Assembly (NCBI RefSeq): GCF_014651135.1
Contig: NZ_BMWH01000004.1
Coordinates: 186,001-250,000, forward strand
Reading direction: 5' to 3'
DNA from: Streptomyces echinoruber
Lineage (GTDB): Bacteria > Actinomycetota > Actinomycetes > Streptomycetales > Streptomycetaceae
Length of the DNA stretch: 64,000 bases
Part shown: positions 52,228 through 60,546 of the stretch, piece after piece
How the letters are laid out: every line of letters begins with the position of its first letter
Position numbering within the stretch: position 1 is the first letter of the stretch
Translations under genes and position numbers: made by a program
The notes under the pieces: generated by a model
The model's input: only the letters and a program-made list of their open reading frames with translations
What the model was told of the DNA's origin: nothing
Database searches by the model: none

Positions 52228-52986
52228 GTGGCGCTGACGCACGAGCCGACCGCACCGTACCACTCGGCCCAGGACGCCCTGCGCGTGCTGGAGACGGTGG
52301 CACGCCGCTCCGCGGGTGTCACCGACGCCGAGCTCGCCCGCCGCACCGGCCTGCGCGCCGAGCGGCTGACCGCCCTGCTGCGGATGCTGCGCCGCGAGGG
52401 CTACGTCGAACAGATCACCGACGGCGCGTACGTCGCCGGTGCCGCGCTGGCCCGCCTCGGCGCCGCCCACGGCCGGGAGCAGGCGCTGCGCGAGACGCTC
52501 CAGCAGACCCTGAACCGGCTGCGGGACTCCCTGGGCGCCGCCGTCTACATCAGCCGGTACGTCGACGGCGAGGTCAGGGTCACCCAGTACGCCGCCGGGC
52601 CGAGCACCCCGGCCGTGCACGAATGGGTCGACTTCCGGGTCTCCGCGCACGCCCACGCGGTCGGCAAGAGCCTGCTCGGGCAGCTCGACCACCGCGCCCG
52701 GCGCGAGCACCTCGCCCGCTACAAGATGCCCCGGCTGACCTCGCGGACGATCACCAGCGACAAGGTGCTGCTGTCCCGGCTGGAGGCCCAGCCACCCACG
52801 GTGCCCGTCCTCGACCTGCAGGAATACGCCGTCGGCACGGTCTGCGCCGCCGTCCCGATCACCGCCGGCTCCGCGGTCGGCGCGCTCGCCCTGTCCCTGC
52901 CGGTCGCCCACGCGCACCGCCTGCGCCAGGCCGCGGAGAAACTGAACCGCAGCGCGGCCCCGGTCCTGCTGTCGCTGACGATCTAG
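52228..52986 (+). CDS. IclR-family transcriptional regulator
   Basis: A 252-residue regulator. The N-terminal winged helix is clear (ALRVLETVARRSAGVTDAEL, LRAERLTALLRMLRREGYV), with the linker and effector domain beyond (AVYISRYVDGEVRV, HAHAVGKSLLGQL, AVGTVCAAVPI, SAVGALALSLP). Family members respond to small acids or sugars derived from aromatic or glycerol catabolism. No target operon is adjacent in an obvious way. GTG at 52228 has AGGGGGA 5 nt before it. Confidence 0.87.
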   Translation: MALTHEPTAPYHSAQDALRVLETVARRSAGVTDAELARRTGLRAERLTALLRMLRREGYVEQITDGAYVAGAALARLGAAHGREQALRETLQQTLNRLRDSLGAAVYISRYVDGEVRVTQYAAGPSTPAVHEWVDFRVSAHAHAVGKSLLGQLDHRARREHLARYKMPRLTSRTITSDKVLLSRLEAQPPTVPVLDLQEYAVGTVCAAVPITAGSAVGALALSLPVAHAHRLRQAAEKLNRSAAPVLLSLTI

Positions 52987-53021
52987 CCCGAGGATCCAGC
53001 CGGACGATCCAGCGCGACAGG

Positions 53022-53073
53022 CCGGCCCGACGATCCGGCCCGATGGTCCGGCCCGACGATCCGGCCCGATGGT
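53022..53073. repeat. Two 26-bp tandem repeats
   Basis: Two exact 26-bp units made of alternating CCGGCCCGACGAT and CCGGCCCGATGGT halves, with related partial copies on both sides. They lie between the IclR gene and tRNA-Lys copy 2. Confidence 0.7.
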
Positions 53074-53161
53074 CCGTCCTGGGCGGTGGTCGGAAGCACC
53101 CCCGCGGACCAGGTACTATTTTCTCAGTCGTCGGCCGCGGAGAGCGGACGGCGGAGATCAT

Positions 53162-53235
53162 GCGCCGCTAGCTCAGTTGGTTAGAGCAGCTGACTCTTAA
53201 TCAGCGGGTCCGGGGTTCGAGTCCCTGGCGGCGCA
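53162..53235 (+). tRNA. tRNA-Lys (anticodon CTT), copy 2
   Basis: Identical in all 74 bases to copy 1. A TACTAT hexamer about 50 nt upstream (53113-53118) may be its -10 box. Confidence 0.97.
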
Positions 53236-53342
53236 CGACGGCGATCGGCGAGCCGTGTCCGCGGAAAGCGCGGGCCGGGCTCGCCGTCGTTGTTTTTGCG
53301 CGGCTTCGCCGCGCGGGTGGGGGCTTCGCCACCCACACCCCC
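53162..53342 (+). repeat. 181-bp direct repeat containing tRNA-Lys, copy B
   Basis: Identical to 42756-42936, 10,406 bp away in the same orientation. Identity ends in a C-run where copy A has two more C. Confidence 0.95.
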
Positions 53343-53592
53343 TTTTACCGGCGCTGTACTGCCGCCGGTCGTTGGGTGCGGGCGGCTTGCTGTCGCCGTC
53401 CCTGCGCGGTGCCGCCGCGCAGGGTGCAGGCCCCGGCTCCGCCCCCGCACCCCCTACCCCGGCGCCGTACTGCCGCCGGTCGCCGGGGCCGGTGGCTGGG
53501 GGGCGGCCACCGGCGTTCGAGCGGTCGCCCCGGCTGCCGGGGCCGGGGGCGGGATCGGCAGGGGCTCGGGAGCGCGGGAGCGGGTCCGGCGG
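53343..53592. other. Spacer between tRNA-Lys copy 2 and the LPMO gene
   Basis: With the repeat flank it forms a 357-nt gap. It is G+C-rich with scattered GCCGCGC and CGCCGGT repeats and no gene. It probably ends transcripts from both sides. Confidence 0.45.
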
Positions 53593-54198
53593 TCAGAACG
53601 TGACGTCCGAGCAGGCGTAGAAGGCGTTGCCGGTGTCGGCGATGGTCCACACCCCGAGGATCACGTGGTGACCGCTCAGCCCGGTCGGCAGGGTGCCGGA
53701 GTGGGTGAGGGTGGCCGGCGGGCGTTGACCGCCGTAGGGCACCGTCAGGAACGGGGTGAGGTTGAGGTCCGACCGGGACAGGGCGTGGTCCTGGTTCCAG
53801 CCCTGTTTGGTGACGTAGTAGCGGAAGTCGGTCGTGGCGTGCATCGCCGTGAACTGCCAGCGGAAGGTGTAGCTCTGCCCGCCGGTGACCCTGGTGGTGG
53901 GCCAGGCCCCGCCCGAGGGGGTGCGCGGGGCGTCGAGCTGGGCGAAGCGGCTGTTGCCGCCGGAGCAGATCCGCCCGTCGGCCGGTCCGGCGGACGGGAA
54001 GCCCTTGGGGCCCTCGACGCTCTGCGGCTCCCACTGGATGTCGCCGCAGTTGGTCACCGTGCCGTTGGCGCAGAGCTTCTGCCGGCTGATGGGGAGATCG
54101 GTGTAGCCGTGGCCGCTGGCGCCGCCGGTGGAGAGCACGAGGGCTCCGGCGGTGGCGAGGCCCACCACGGCGGCGTACAGCTTGGTCCTGGTACGCAT
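53593..54198 (-). CDS. lpmP: AA10 lytic polysaccharide monooxygenase, LpmP-like
   Basis: A 201-residue secreted copper enzyme. The signal peptide ends at ASG, leaving His30 (HGYTDLP) as the mature N-terminus. His120 (FTAMHATTDF) completes the copper histidine brace. Cysteines in KLCANG, NCGDIQ, RICSGG and the final ACSDV form the usual disulfides. It oxidatively cleaves chitin or related beta-1,4 glycans. The position a few genes before cslA-glxA matches the LPMO that works with CslA and GlxA at hyphal tips. The upstream dre site suggests DasR control. Confidence 0.87.
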   Translation of the reverse strand: MRTRTKLYAAVVGLATAGALVLSTGGASGHGYTDLPISRQKLCANGTVTNCGDIQWEPQSVEGPKGFPSAGPADGRICSGGNSRFAQLDAPRTPSGGAWPTTRVTGGQSYTFRWQFTAMHATTDFRYYVTKQGWNQDHALSRSDLNLTPFLTVPYGGQRPPATLTHSGTLPTGLSGHHVILGVWTIADTGNAFYACSDVTF

Positions 54199-54241
54199 GC
54201 TGCCGCTCCTGGGGAACGTGGGGAGATTCCGTGAGCCGTGC

Positions 54242-54253
54242 AGGTCTAGACCA
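54242..54253. promoter_or_regulatory. DasR-type dre site upstream of the LPMO gene
   Basis: AGGTCTAGACCA matches 11 of 12 bases of the DasR core TGGTCTAGACCA. It sits 44-55 nt before the LPMO start, in a local AT-rich stretch, a normal place for a repressor site. DasR releases on GlcN-6-P, tying the gene to aminosugar status. Confidence 0.75.
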
Positions 54254-54294
54254 AGCCTCAGATTATGACCGTTCTTTGAACATGTCCATACCAA

Positions 54295-55449
54295 TCACAA
54301 GGCGGTTTCCGGCCGTCCCTCGCAGAACGCCACGGTCAAGTCCCTTACCAGCAACTTGCGTTCGTAGTCGTCCGGGCCGAGCAGGCCGCGCGCGGTCAGC
54401 CGGGTCACCGCCTCCTCCACCGAGTCCACCACCGAGCCGATCAGAGCGGCGCGCTGCCGCGCCTCCAGCGCGGCGAGCCGGCGGCGCCGCACGGCCGGGG
54501 CGACCTCGGGCGCGTACTCGACGCGCACCGGCCGCACCGAGAACACCTCCACCCCGACCGGCGCCGCGTCCCGCACCACCAGCCGGGTCAGCGTGTCCGC
54601 GGTCTGCTCCACCCCTCCTCCCCCTCCCCCTCCTTTCCCTCCTCCCCCGCCGCCGTCCGGCACCGCCACCGGCACCCGGGCGAGGGCGGCCTCCACGCAC
54701 GCGCGCAGGTACGTCTCGTGGTCGTCGACGGCGTGCACGGCCCGCGCGGTGTCCCGCACCCGCCACACCACCAGCACCACCACCCGCAGCGGCAGCCCGT
54801 TCGGGTCGGCGGCCGGCAGCGGCTCGCCGCGCCAGTGCCGCAGCCGTACCTCGACCCGGCGGCGGCGCAGCAGCGGGTTGATCCACAGCAGGCCGGTGCG
54901 GCGCACGGTGCCCCGGTAGCGGCCGAAGAGGCCGAGCACCCAGGCCCGCCCGGTCCGCCCCCGGACCAGCCCGCCGAAACCGGCCAGGCCGAGCGCCCCG
55001 GCCCCGGCGTACGCGGCCCACTGCGCCGGCCCGAGGCCCGCCCCGGCGTACGTCGGCAGCCGCAGCGCGTGCGTCGCCAGCCGCGGCAGCACCCCGGCCC
55101 ACCAGGAGGTCAGCACGCAGCCGGCCAGCCCGCACGTCCCGGCGAGCACGCCCGCCGCCCCGGGCAGCACCCGCGCCGGACGCTCACCCAGGTCCGGATC
55201 GGCCTCCGCCGCGCGTACGGCCGGCCCGGCGCTCTCCCGGCGCGGCGGGCGCGGCTGCTCGCCGGTGCCCTGCCGGCGCGCCACCACCGTGGGCCGCAGC
55301 GGCACCGGCACCGGCCCCGGTTCGTCACGGAAGAGCAGGTGGACGGGGATTTCGGTGGTGGCCTCGGTGTGGATCAGGCGGCCCGGCCGGGTGCCGCCGG
55401 AGTCGGTGGGCTCCTCGGACCCGGGCGCGGTCTCCGCGGTCGTACTCAT
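54295..55449 (-). CDS. SPFH/band-7 family membrane protein
   Basis: A 384-residue protein. A Pro/Arg-rich cytoplasmic head (1-95) precedes two hydrophobic segments (about 100-125 and 150-170), then an SPFH domain (FGRYRGTVRRTGLLWINPLL, VEVRLRHWRGEPLP, VVVLVVWRVRDTARAV). A poly-Gly insertion (about 285-305) interrupts it. The C-terminal helical part (RQRAALIGSVVDSVEEAVTR) resembles stomatins, which scaffold membrane domains. It lies between the LPMO and an NlpC/P60 gene. A role at growing tips is a guess. ATG at 55449 has GGAGG. Confidence 0.85.
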   Translation of the reverse strand: MSTTAETAPGSEEPTDSGGTRPGRLIHTEATTEIPVHLLFRDEPGPVPVPLRPTVVARRQGTGEQPRPPRRESAGPAVRAAEADPDLGERPARVLPGAAGVLAGTCGLAGCVLTSWWAGVLPRLATHALRLPTYAGAGLGPAQWAAYAGAGALGLAGFGGLVRGRTGRAWVLGLFGRYRGTVRRTGLLWINPLLRRRRVEVRLRHWRGEPLPAADPNGLPLRVVVLVVWRVRDTARAVHAVDDHETYLRACVEAALARVPVAVPDGGGGGGKGGGGGGGVEQTADTLTRLVVRDAAPVGVEVFSVRPVRVEYAPEVAPAVRRRRLAALEARQRAALIGSVVDSVEEAVTRLTARGLLGPDDYERKLLVRDLTVAFCEGRPETAL

Positions 55450-55559
55450 GTGTGCCTCCAGCCTCCGCGCCAGACGCGTCAGATACGGGTGGGGTGATCG
55501 GGGATGCCGGTGTCGGGCCGGCGCCACGGGAGACGGCGGCACCACGGGAGGAACCGGTG

Positions 55560-55680
55560 CCACAGAGAGAACGGAAGGGGCAGAGGAAGTAGAGGAAGCA
55601 GAGGAAGCAGAGGGGACGGAAAGAACCGTCGTCGCGGGAAGGCGGGAAGGCGGGAAGTCGCGGGAAGGCGGGAAGAAGCG
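55560..55680. repeat. Purine-rich repeats GAGGAAGCA and GGGAAGGC
   Basis: On the plus strand almost only purines: several GAGGAAGCAG units, then GCGGGAAG units. It lies between two minus-strand genes. Polypurine tracts can form triplexes; no function is assigned. Confidence 0.6.
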
Positions 55681-55683
55681 GCG

Positions 55684-56832
55684 TCACAGGAAGAGCCGGC
55701 GCCAGGTCTCCGGGCCCGGGAAGCCGTCGGCGGCGGCGCCCCGCCAGCCCTGGGCGCGCTGGAACGCCTCCGTCGCCCGCCGGTCGGCCTCGCTCCAGCG
55801 GGGGCCCGGGCCGGAGCCGGAGTACCGGCCGAACCCCTTCTTCACCAGGTGCCTGCCGAGCAGGGTGACGTACTCGTTGCTCGCGCCGGGGCCGAAGTAC
55901 GACGCCCCCGGGAACGGCGTCGCCGGGCCGGCGGCGGGGCGGACGGCCGACTGCGCGCCCGCCGTACCCGCCGTGACGCCCTTGTAGCGGTAGGGGACGT
56001 AGCGGTCGGAGTTGCTCCAGTAGGCGTAGGGGGTGGTCTGGCGGCGGGCGTGCGGCGGGGTCTGCTCGTAGGCGATGTAGGAGGTGTGGCCGGAGTCCGC
56101 CCATCCGCCGAAGAGGACCACGTGCGAGCCGCGCTCGGGGTCGTCCGGGTTGTGGAACAGCAGCATGTCGCCCGGTTGCAGCTCCGCCTTGGTGATCTTC
56201 ACTCCGTACTGGCCGAGGCTGCCGGTCCACTCGTTCTGAGGAAGCTTCCAGGCCATGGAGACGAAGCCGGAGCAGTCCTGCCGGTAACCGTCGGTCCAGA
56301 AGGCGGTCGTGCTGTACGGCACCCGCGCGGTCACCCACGCCTGCGCCCGGCTGATGATCTCCGCACGGGTGATGGCCGGCAGCCGGGTCGGGACGGACTG
56401 GACGGGTCCCCCGACGGGGCCGTACAGCGGGGCCCGCGGGCCCTGCGGGGTCTCCTCCCCGGCACCGTCGTCGTCCGCGGAGGCGCCAGGGGTGCCGGAG
56501 ACGCCGGGAGTGCCGGAGGCGCTGGAGGCGCTGGAGGCGCTGGAGGCGCCGGGAACGCCGGAGGCGCTGGGGGCGCCGGGGATGCCAGAGGTGTCGGAGG
56601 CGCCGGGGTGGGGGGTCGCGTGCGGGGCGGCGGCCGCCGGGGCGGCGAGGCCCGCGCCGAGCGCGGCGGAGACGACGGAGACGGTTGCCGCCGCGACCAG
56701 GACGCTGCGGGCGGCCGCGGCGGCGGAGGTGCGCAGGACCGGGGAGTACGGCAGGGCACGCCGCCGGTGCGTGCATCCGGGGCAGTCGCAGTCGCCGGCC
56801 GGTTCGATCTCTTCGAAGACCGGAGCCTCCAT
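55684..56832 (-). CDS. NlpC/P60 peptidoglycan hydrolase with C-terminal wall-binding domain
   Basis: A 382-residue protein. The short N-terminus has a Cys cluster (CDCPGCTH, residues 15-22), then one hydrophobic helix (about 38-70), a Ser/Ala/Gly/Pro linker with SASSASSASG repeats, and an NlpC/P60-like domain with catalytic Cys187 (YRQDCSGFV) and His in GSHVVLFGG. A peptidoglycan-binding-like domain (SEADRRATEAFQRAQGW, DGFPGPETWRRL) ends it. It probably cuts peptide stems in the wall during growth. ATG at 56832 has GAGG 8 nt before. Confidence 0.84.
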   Translation of the reverse strand: MEAPVFEEIEPAGDCDCPGCTHRRRALPYSPVLRTSAAAAARSVLVAAATVSVVSAALGAGLAAPAAAAPHATPHPGASDTSGIPGAPSASGVPGASSASSASSASGTPGVSGTPGASADDDGAGEETPQGPRAPLYGPVGGPVQSVPTRLPAITRAEIISRAQAWVTARVPYSTTAFWTDGYRQDCSGFVSMAWKLPQNEWTGSLGQYGVKITKAELQPGDMLLFHNPDDPERGSHVVLFGGWADSGHTSYIAYEQTPPHARRQTTPYAYWSNSDRYVPYRYKGVTAGTAGAQSAVRPAAGPATPFPGASYFGPGASNEYVTLLGRHLVKKGFGRYSGSGPGPRWSEADRRATEAFQRAQGWRGAAADGFPGPETWRRLFL

Positions 56833-57019
56833 GCGATGTACCTCACATTTAGAGTCGGTTCGTCCAGGTCTGTGCACGCTGGACAGTGTTCCAACTGTCT
56901 TCCGGAAGCGCATGCTGACGATCCGAACGACGTACGGGGACCCCGGCGCGCGCGATGATCACCACCTCCCCCGGTCAGGACCACCCCCGCGCGTCGGGTA
57001 GAGTGAACGACGTCAGCGC

Positions 57020-57093
57020 GCGCCGCTAGCTCAGTTGGTTAGAGCAGCTGACTCTTAATCAGCGGGTCCGGGGTTCGAGTCCCTGGCGGCGCA
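57020..57093 (+). tRNA. tRNA-Lys (anticodon CTT), copy 3
   Basis: Identical in sequence to the other two copies but with different 3' flank. The bases before it (ACGACGTCAGCG) match those before copy 1. Confidence 0.97.
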
Positions 57094-57100
57094 CCGACCG

Positions 57101-57132
57101 GAAGGCCCCTCGCACCAGCGGGGGGCCTTTTC
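57101..57132 (+). terminator. Terminator of tRNA-Lys copy 3
   Basis: Inverted repeat AAGGCCCC (57102-57109)/GGGGCCTT (57122-57129), followed by TT. A classical hairpin-plus-T terminator 8 nt after the tRNA. Confidence 0.75.
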
Positions 57133-57184
57133 GCATCGGCTTCGCATCGGCTTCGTGTCGGCTTCGTGTCGGCCTCACATCGGC
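57130..57184. repeat. Five 11-bp tandem repeats
   Basis: Five units of TTCGCATCGGC, with TTCGTGTCGGC in units 3 and 4 and CTCACATCGGC in the last. Just upstream of the FadR-type gene. Confidence 0.75.
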
Positions 57185-57207
57185 CGGAACACCCTCCTGA
57201 CCCGGAT

Positions 57208-57960
57208 ATGGCCGGATACCCTCTGGCCATGGCAGCACGTGACCTCCAAGAGCGGATCAAGAAGCTGATCGTCGAGCGCCGGCTGCCCTCGGGCGCGCCG
57301 CTGCCGACGGAGCCGGAGCTCATGGAGCTGCTCGGCGCGAGCCGGAACTCGGTGCGGGAGGCGCTGAAGGCGCTGCAGGCCGTGGGCATCGTGGAGATCC
57401 GCCACGGCTTCGGCACCTACGTCGGCCCGATGTCGCTCGCCCCGATGATCGAGGGTCTCGCCTTCCGCACGGTCGCCGGGCACCATCGGGGCGAGGACAG
57501 CCTGCTGCAGCTGCTCCGGCTGCGCGAGGCGATGGAGAGCGGGCTGGTCTCCCGGCTGGCCGGCAAGCTGCCCGCGGACGACCTCGTCGAGCTCGAACGC
57601 CTCGTCGACCGTATGGAGGAGCAGGCTGCCGAGGGGATCGGTCTGGCCGAAACCGACCGGGCGTTTCACGCCACTCTCTACCGGGGGCTGGACAACGTGC
57701 TGCTGAGCGAGGTGCTGGAGGCGTTCTGGGACGCCTTCCACCGCGTCCGGCGCGATCTGGTGGAGCCGCCGCAGGACCCGCGGGTCACCTGCCGACAGCA
57801 CCGGGAGATCCTCGACGCGGTGCGGTCCGGGGACGCGCTGCGGGCGGAGGAGGCCATAAGGGAGCACTTCGGGAACATCCGCGCCCGTCTGACGCGCCCC
57901 GCGCCCGCCGGCTCGTTCGTCCACAACGGCTCCACGAGATCCCCACAGGTGCCGCAATGA
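57208..57960 (+). CDS. FadR-type GntR regulator
   Basis: A 250-residue GntR-family repressor. The winged helix (about 10-75) has QERIKKLIVERRLPSGAPLP, ELLGASRNSVREALKAL and IVEIRHGFGTYV. The FCD effector domain follows (LLQLLRLREAMESGLV, DRAFHATLYRGLDN, HREILDAVRSGD, EEAIREHFGNI). The effector is probably an organic or sugar acid. It stands just before cslA, 294 nt away, and could influence it. The start may be ATG 57208 or ATG 57229; neither has a clear ribosome binding site, so a leaderless message is possible. Confidence 0.86.
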   Translation: MAGYPLAMAARDLQERIKKLIVERRLPSGAPLPTEPELMELLGASRNSVREALKALQAVGIVEIRHGFGTYVGPMSLAPMIEGLAFRTVAGHHRGEDSLLQLLRLREAMESGLVSRLAGKLPADDLVELERLVDRMEEQAAEGIGLAETDRAFHATLYRGLDNVLLSEVLEAFWDAFHRVRRDLVEPPQDPRVTCRQHREILDAVRSGDALRAEEAIREHFGNIRARLTRPAPAGSFVHNGSTRSPQVPQ

Positions 57961-58254
57961 GCGCGTATGACCGGTAAACGCCTCGTTTCACGACTTGCGA
58001 TCATGTGGAACGGCGTAGAACCCTGTACAGACGCCAAGATGCCGTGGGGGTGCGGCAGTTGAGGGGGGAATCGAGGCGAGAGCACCCGGTCACCGGGTCC
58101 GGCGGGGAGAGGGGCCCCGCGTCCTCGCGGTGAGGGCGACGCGGCGACCGCGACCCAGAACCGACACCACGCCGGTGCACAGGCTCGAGGGGGAGCCCGC
58201 ACGGGCGGAAGCACCGAACAGACACGCGCCAGCAGCGTGTGGGGGGATGAACTC

Positions 58255-60546
58255 ATGACGTCGACGCCGACGGGCGCCCGGCATTCTTCCGATCCATCAC
58301 CTATTGACCCGCCTTCGACCGATCCGGCACGGACCGATCCGGCACGGACCGATCCGATACAGCCCGGTCGGGCGCAGTCCGGCTCGGCGCAGTCCGGCCC
58401 GGCGCAGACCGGCCCGGCGCAGACCGGCCCGGCGCAGACCAGATCGGCGCAGGCCGGTCCAGCGGCGGCCGACCCGTCGCAGACCACCCGGCTCCGGGTG
58501 CCGCCGCACCGGATGAGCACCACGGGCACGTTCCGCAGAATCAGGAAGACGCTCCCGAGATACGACTACGAGCACTCCAGCCGCCTCGCGGGCCCCCTGA
58601 CCCAGCCCGATCCCACCCGGCCCTACCGGGTGCGCTACCGCTCGCTGATCTCCCAGGAGCCGCACCGCGTCCGCGTCGCCCTGATGCTGGCGGCCGCCCC
58701 GCTGCTCTCGCTGGTCCTGCTGGCCTGGCTGCTGCAGCCCGAGCACTGGACCGAGCGCGACTACCCGGCCTACGACTTCCTGCCGGCCCTCGACGTCGTG
58801 ATGCTCGTCTCGATCGGCCTGATCGAGTTCTTCCGCTGCCTGAACGTGCTGTCGAACGCGCACGCCACCCTGGTCGCCCGCGACCCGGTCCCGGTCGTCC
58901 CGGAGACCGGCACGCGGGTGGCGTTCGTCACGACGTACGTACCCGGCAAGGAGCCGCTGGAGATGGTCACCAAGACCCTCCAGGCGGCCGTCCGCGTCCG
59001 CCATCGCGGCCTGCTGCACGTCTGGCTGCTCGACGAGGGCGACGACCCGGAGGTGAAGCGGGTCTGCGAGCGCCTGGGCGTGCACCACTTCTCCCGCAAG
59101 GGCGTGGCGCGGTGGAACCAGCCCAGCGGCCCGTACCGCGCCCGGACCAAGCACGGCAACTACAACGCCTGGCTGGAGGCGCACGGCGACGACTACGACT
59201 ACTTCGCCTCCGTCGACACCGACCACGTGCCGCTGCCCAACTACCTGGAACGGATGCTCGGTTACTTCCGCGACCCGGACGTCGGCTTTGTCATCGGCCC
59301 GCAGGTGTACGGCAACTACGACACGTTCGTCACCAAGGCCGCCGAGTCGCAGCAGTTCCTCTTCCACGCCCTGATCCAGCGGGCCGGCAACCGCTACGGC
59401 GCCCCCATGTTCGTCGGCACCTCCAACGCCGTGCGGATCAGCGCGCTCCGGCAGATCGGCGGCCTGTACGACTCGATCACCGAGGACATGGCCACCGGGT
59501 TCGAGATGCACCGCGCCAAGAACCCGGTGACGGGACGCCGGTGGAAGTCGGTCTACACCCCGGACGTGCTGGCCGTCGGCGAGGGCCCCAGCTCCTGGAC
59601 GGACTTCTTCACCCAGCAGCTTCGCTGGTCGCGGGGCACCTACGAGACGATCCTCAAGCAGTACTGGAAGGGCTTTTTCTCGCTGCCGCCCGGCAGGCTC
59701 TTCAACTACACCATGATGATCGTCTTCTACCCGATGTCCGCCCTCAACTGGATCCTGGCGGCGCTGAGCTGCGCCCTGTTCCTGGGCCTGGGCGCCTCGG
59801 GCGTGAACATCGACCCCACCGTCTGGCTGATGCTGTACGGCAACGCCTCGGCGCTGCAGATCGGCCTGTACGTGTGGAACCGCCGGCACAACGTCTCCCC
59901 GCACGAGCCGGAGGGCTCCGGCGGAGTCGCCGGCATGGTGATGTCGGCCCTGTCGGCGCCCGTCTACGCCCGGTCCCTGACCGACGCGGTCCTGCGCCGC
60001 AGGAGCAGGTTCGTCGTCACGCCCAAGGGCGAGTCGGCCAGCCCCGACACCCTGTTCGGCACGTTCCGCATCCACTGGTTCTTCATCGCCGTCTTCGGCG
60101 GCTCGCTCGCCGCCGGGTTCGCCCTCGGCCACGCCCACCCCGCGATGATCACATGGGCGGCGTTCGCGCTGCTGATCACCGCGCTGCCGATCCTCGTCTG
60201 GGGGCACTCGCTGCGGCAGGAGCGGAGGCGGACCGGGAACGGGGCCGGGGCCGAGATCGGGGCCGGGGCTGCCGACGGCACGGGGACCGGCACCGGCACC
60301 GGCACGGGGACCGGGACCGGGACCGGCGCCGGGTCCGACACCGGACGGCAGCCGGCCGCGGCCCCGGTCTCCGCGGAGGAACCGCGCGACGCGGTGCCCG
60401 CCGCGCACGCCCCGCACCGCCGGCCGAGCTGGGCCGCGCCGCCGGGCACGCGGGCGACGGATGACGGCAATCAGGGCAAGCAGGACGAACAGGACGAGCA
60501 GACGGTGCACATCGCGCTGGGCGGACCGGGGGGACGCACGGAATGA
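58255..60546 (+). CDS. cslA: CslA, cellulose-synthase-like GT2 protein
   Basis: A 763-residue membrane glycan synthase. An N-terminal tail (1-75) is made of AQTGP/DPART repeats. Two helices follow, then the GT2 domain with D (LLDEGDD), DxD (SVDTDHV), TED (SITEDMATG) and QQLRW motifs that mark processive beta-glycan synthases, and further helices. It makes the beta-linked glycan at hyphal tips, needed for aerial growth and attachment. The C-terminal tail has a run of Thr-Gly pairs and acidic residues. ATG at 58255 follows GGGGGGA. Its stop overlaps the glxA start by 4 nt. Confidence 0.93.
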   Translation: MTSTPTGARHSSDPSPIDPPSTDPARTDPARTDPIQPGRAQSGSAQSGPAQTGPAQTGPAQTRSAQAGPAAADPSQTTRLRVPPHRMSTTGTFRRIRKTLPRYDYEHSSRLAGPLTQPDPTRPYRVRYRSLISQEPHRVRVALMLAAAPLLSLVLLAWLLQPEHWTERDYPAYDFLPALDVVMLVSIGLIEFFRCLNVLSNAHATLVARDPVPVVPETGTRVAFVTTYVPGKEPLEMVTKTLQAAVRVRHRGLLHVWLLDEGDDPEVKRVCERLGVHHFSRKGVARWNQPSGPYRARTKHGNYNAWLEAHGDDYDYFASVDTDHVPLPNYLERMLGYFRDPDVGFVIGPQVYGNYDTFVTKAAESQQFLFHALIQRAGNRYGAPMFVGTSNAVRISALRQIGGLYDSITEDMATGFEMHRAKNPVTGRRWKSVYTPDVLAVGEGPSSWTDFFTQQLRWSRGTYETILKQYWKGFFSLPPGRLFNYTMMIVFYPMSALNWILAALSCALFLGLGASGVNIDPTVWLMLYGNASALQIGLYVWNRRHNVSPHEPEGSGGVAGMVMSALSAPVYARSLTDAVLRRRSRFVVTPKGESASPDTLFGTFRIHWFFIAVFGGSLAAGFALGHAHPAMITWAAFALLITALPILVWGHSLRQERRRTGNGAGAEIGAGAADGTGTGTGTGTGTGTGTGAGSDTGRQPAAAPVSAEEPRDAVPAAHAPHRRPSWAAPPGTRATDDGNQGKQDEQDEQTVHIALGGPGGRTE
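58326..58470 (+). repeat. 15-bp repeats inside cslA (N-terminal tail)
   Basis: Repeats of GGCCCGGCGCAGACC-type 15-bp units encode the pentapeptide GPAQT, preceded by a CGGCACGGACCGATC repeat. In-frame changes in copy number would keep the reading frame. Confidence 0.75.

Noticed and set aside
42756..53342. Integrated phage or ICE between the two tRNA-Lys copies
   Set aside because: No integrase, excisionase, replication or transfer gene is present, and the repeat includes the whole tRNA and flank rather than only its 3' end.
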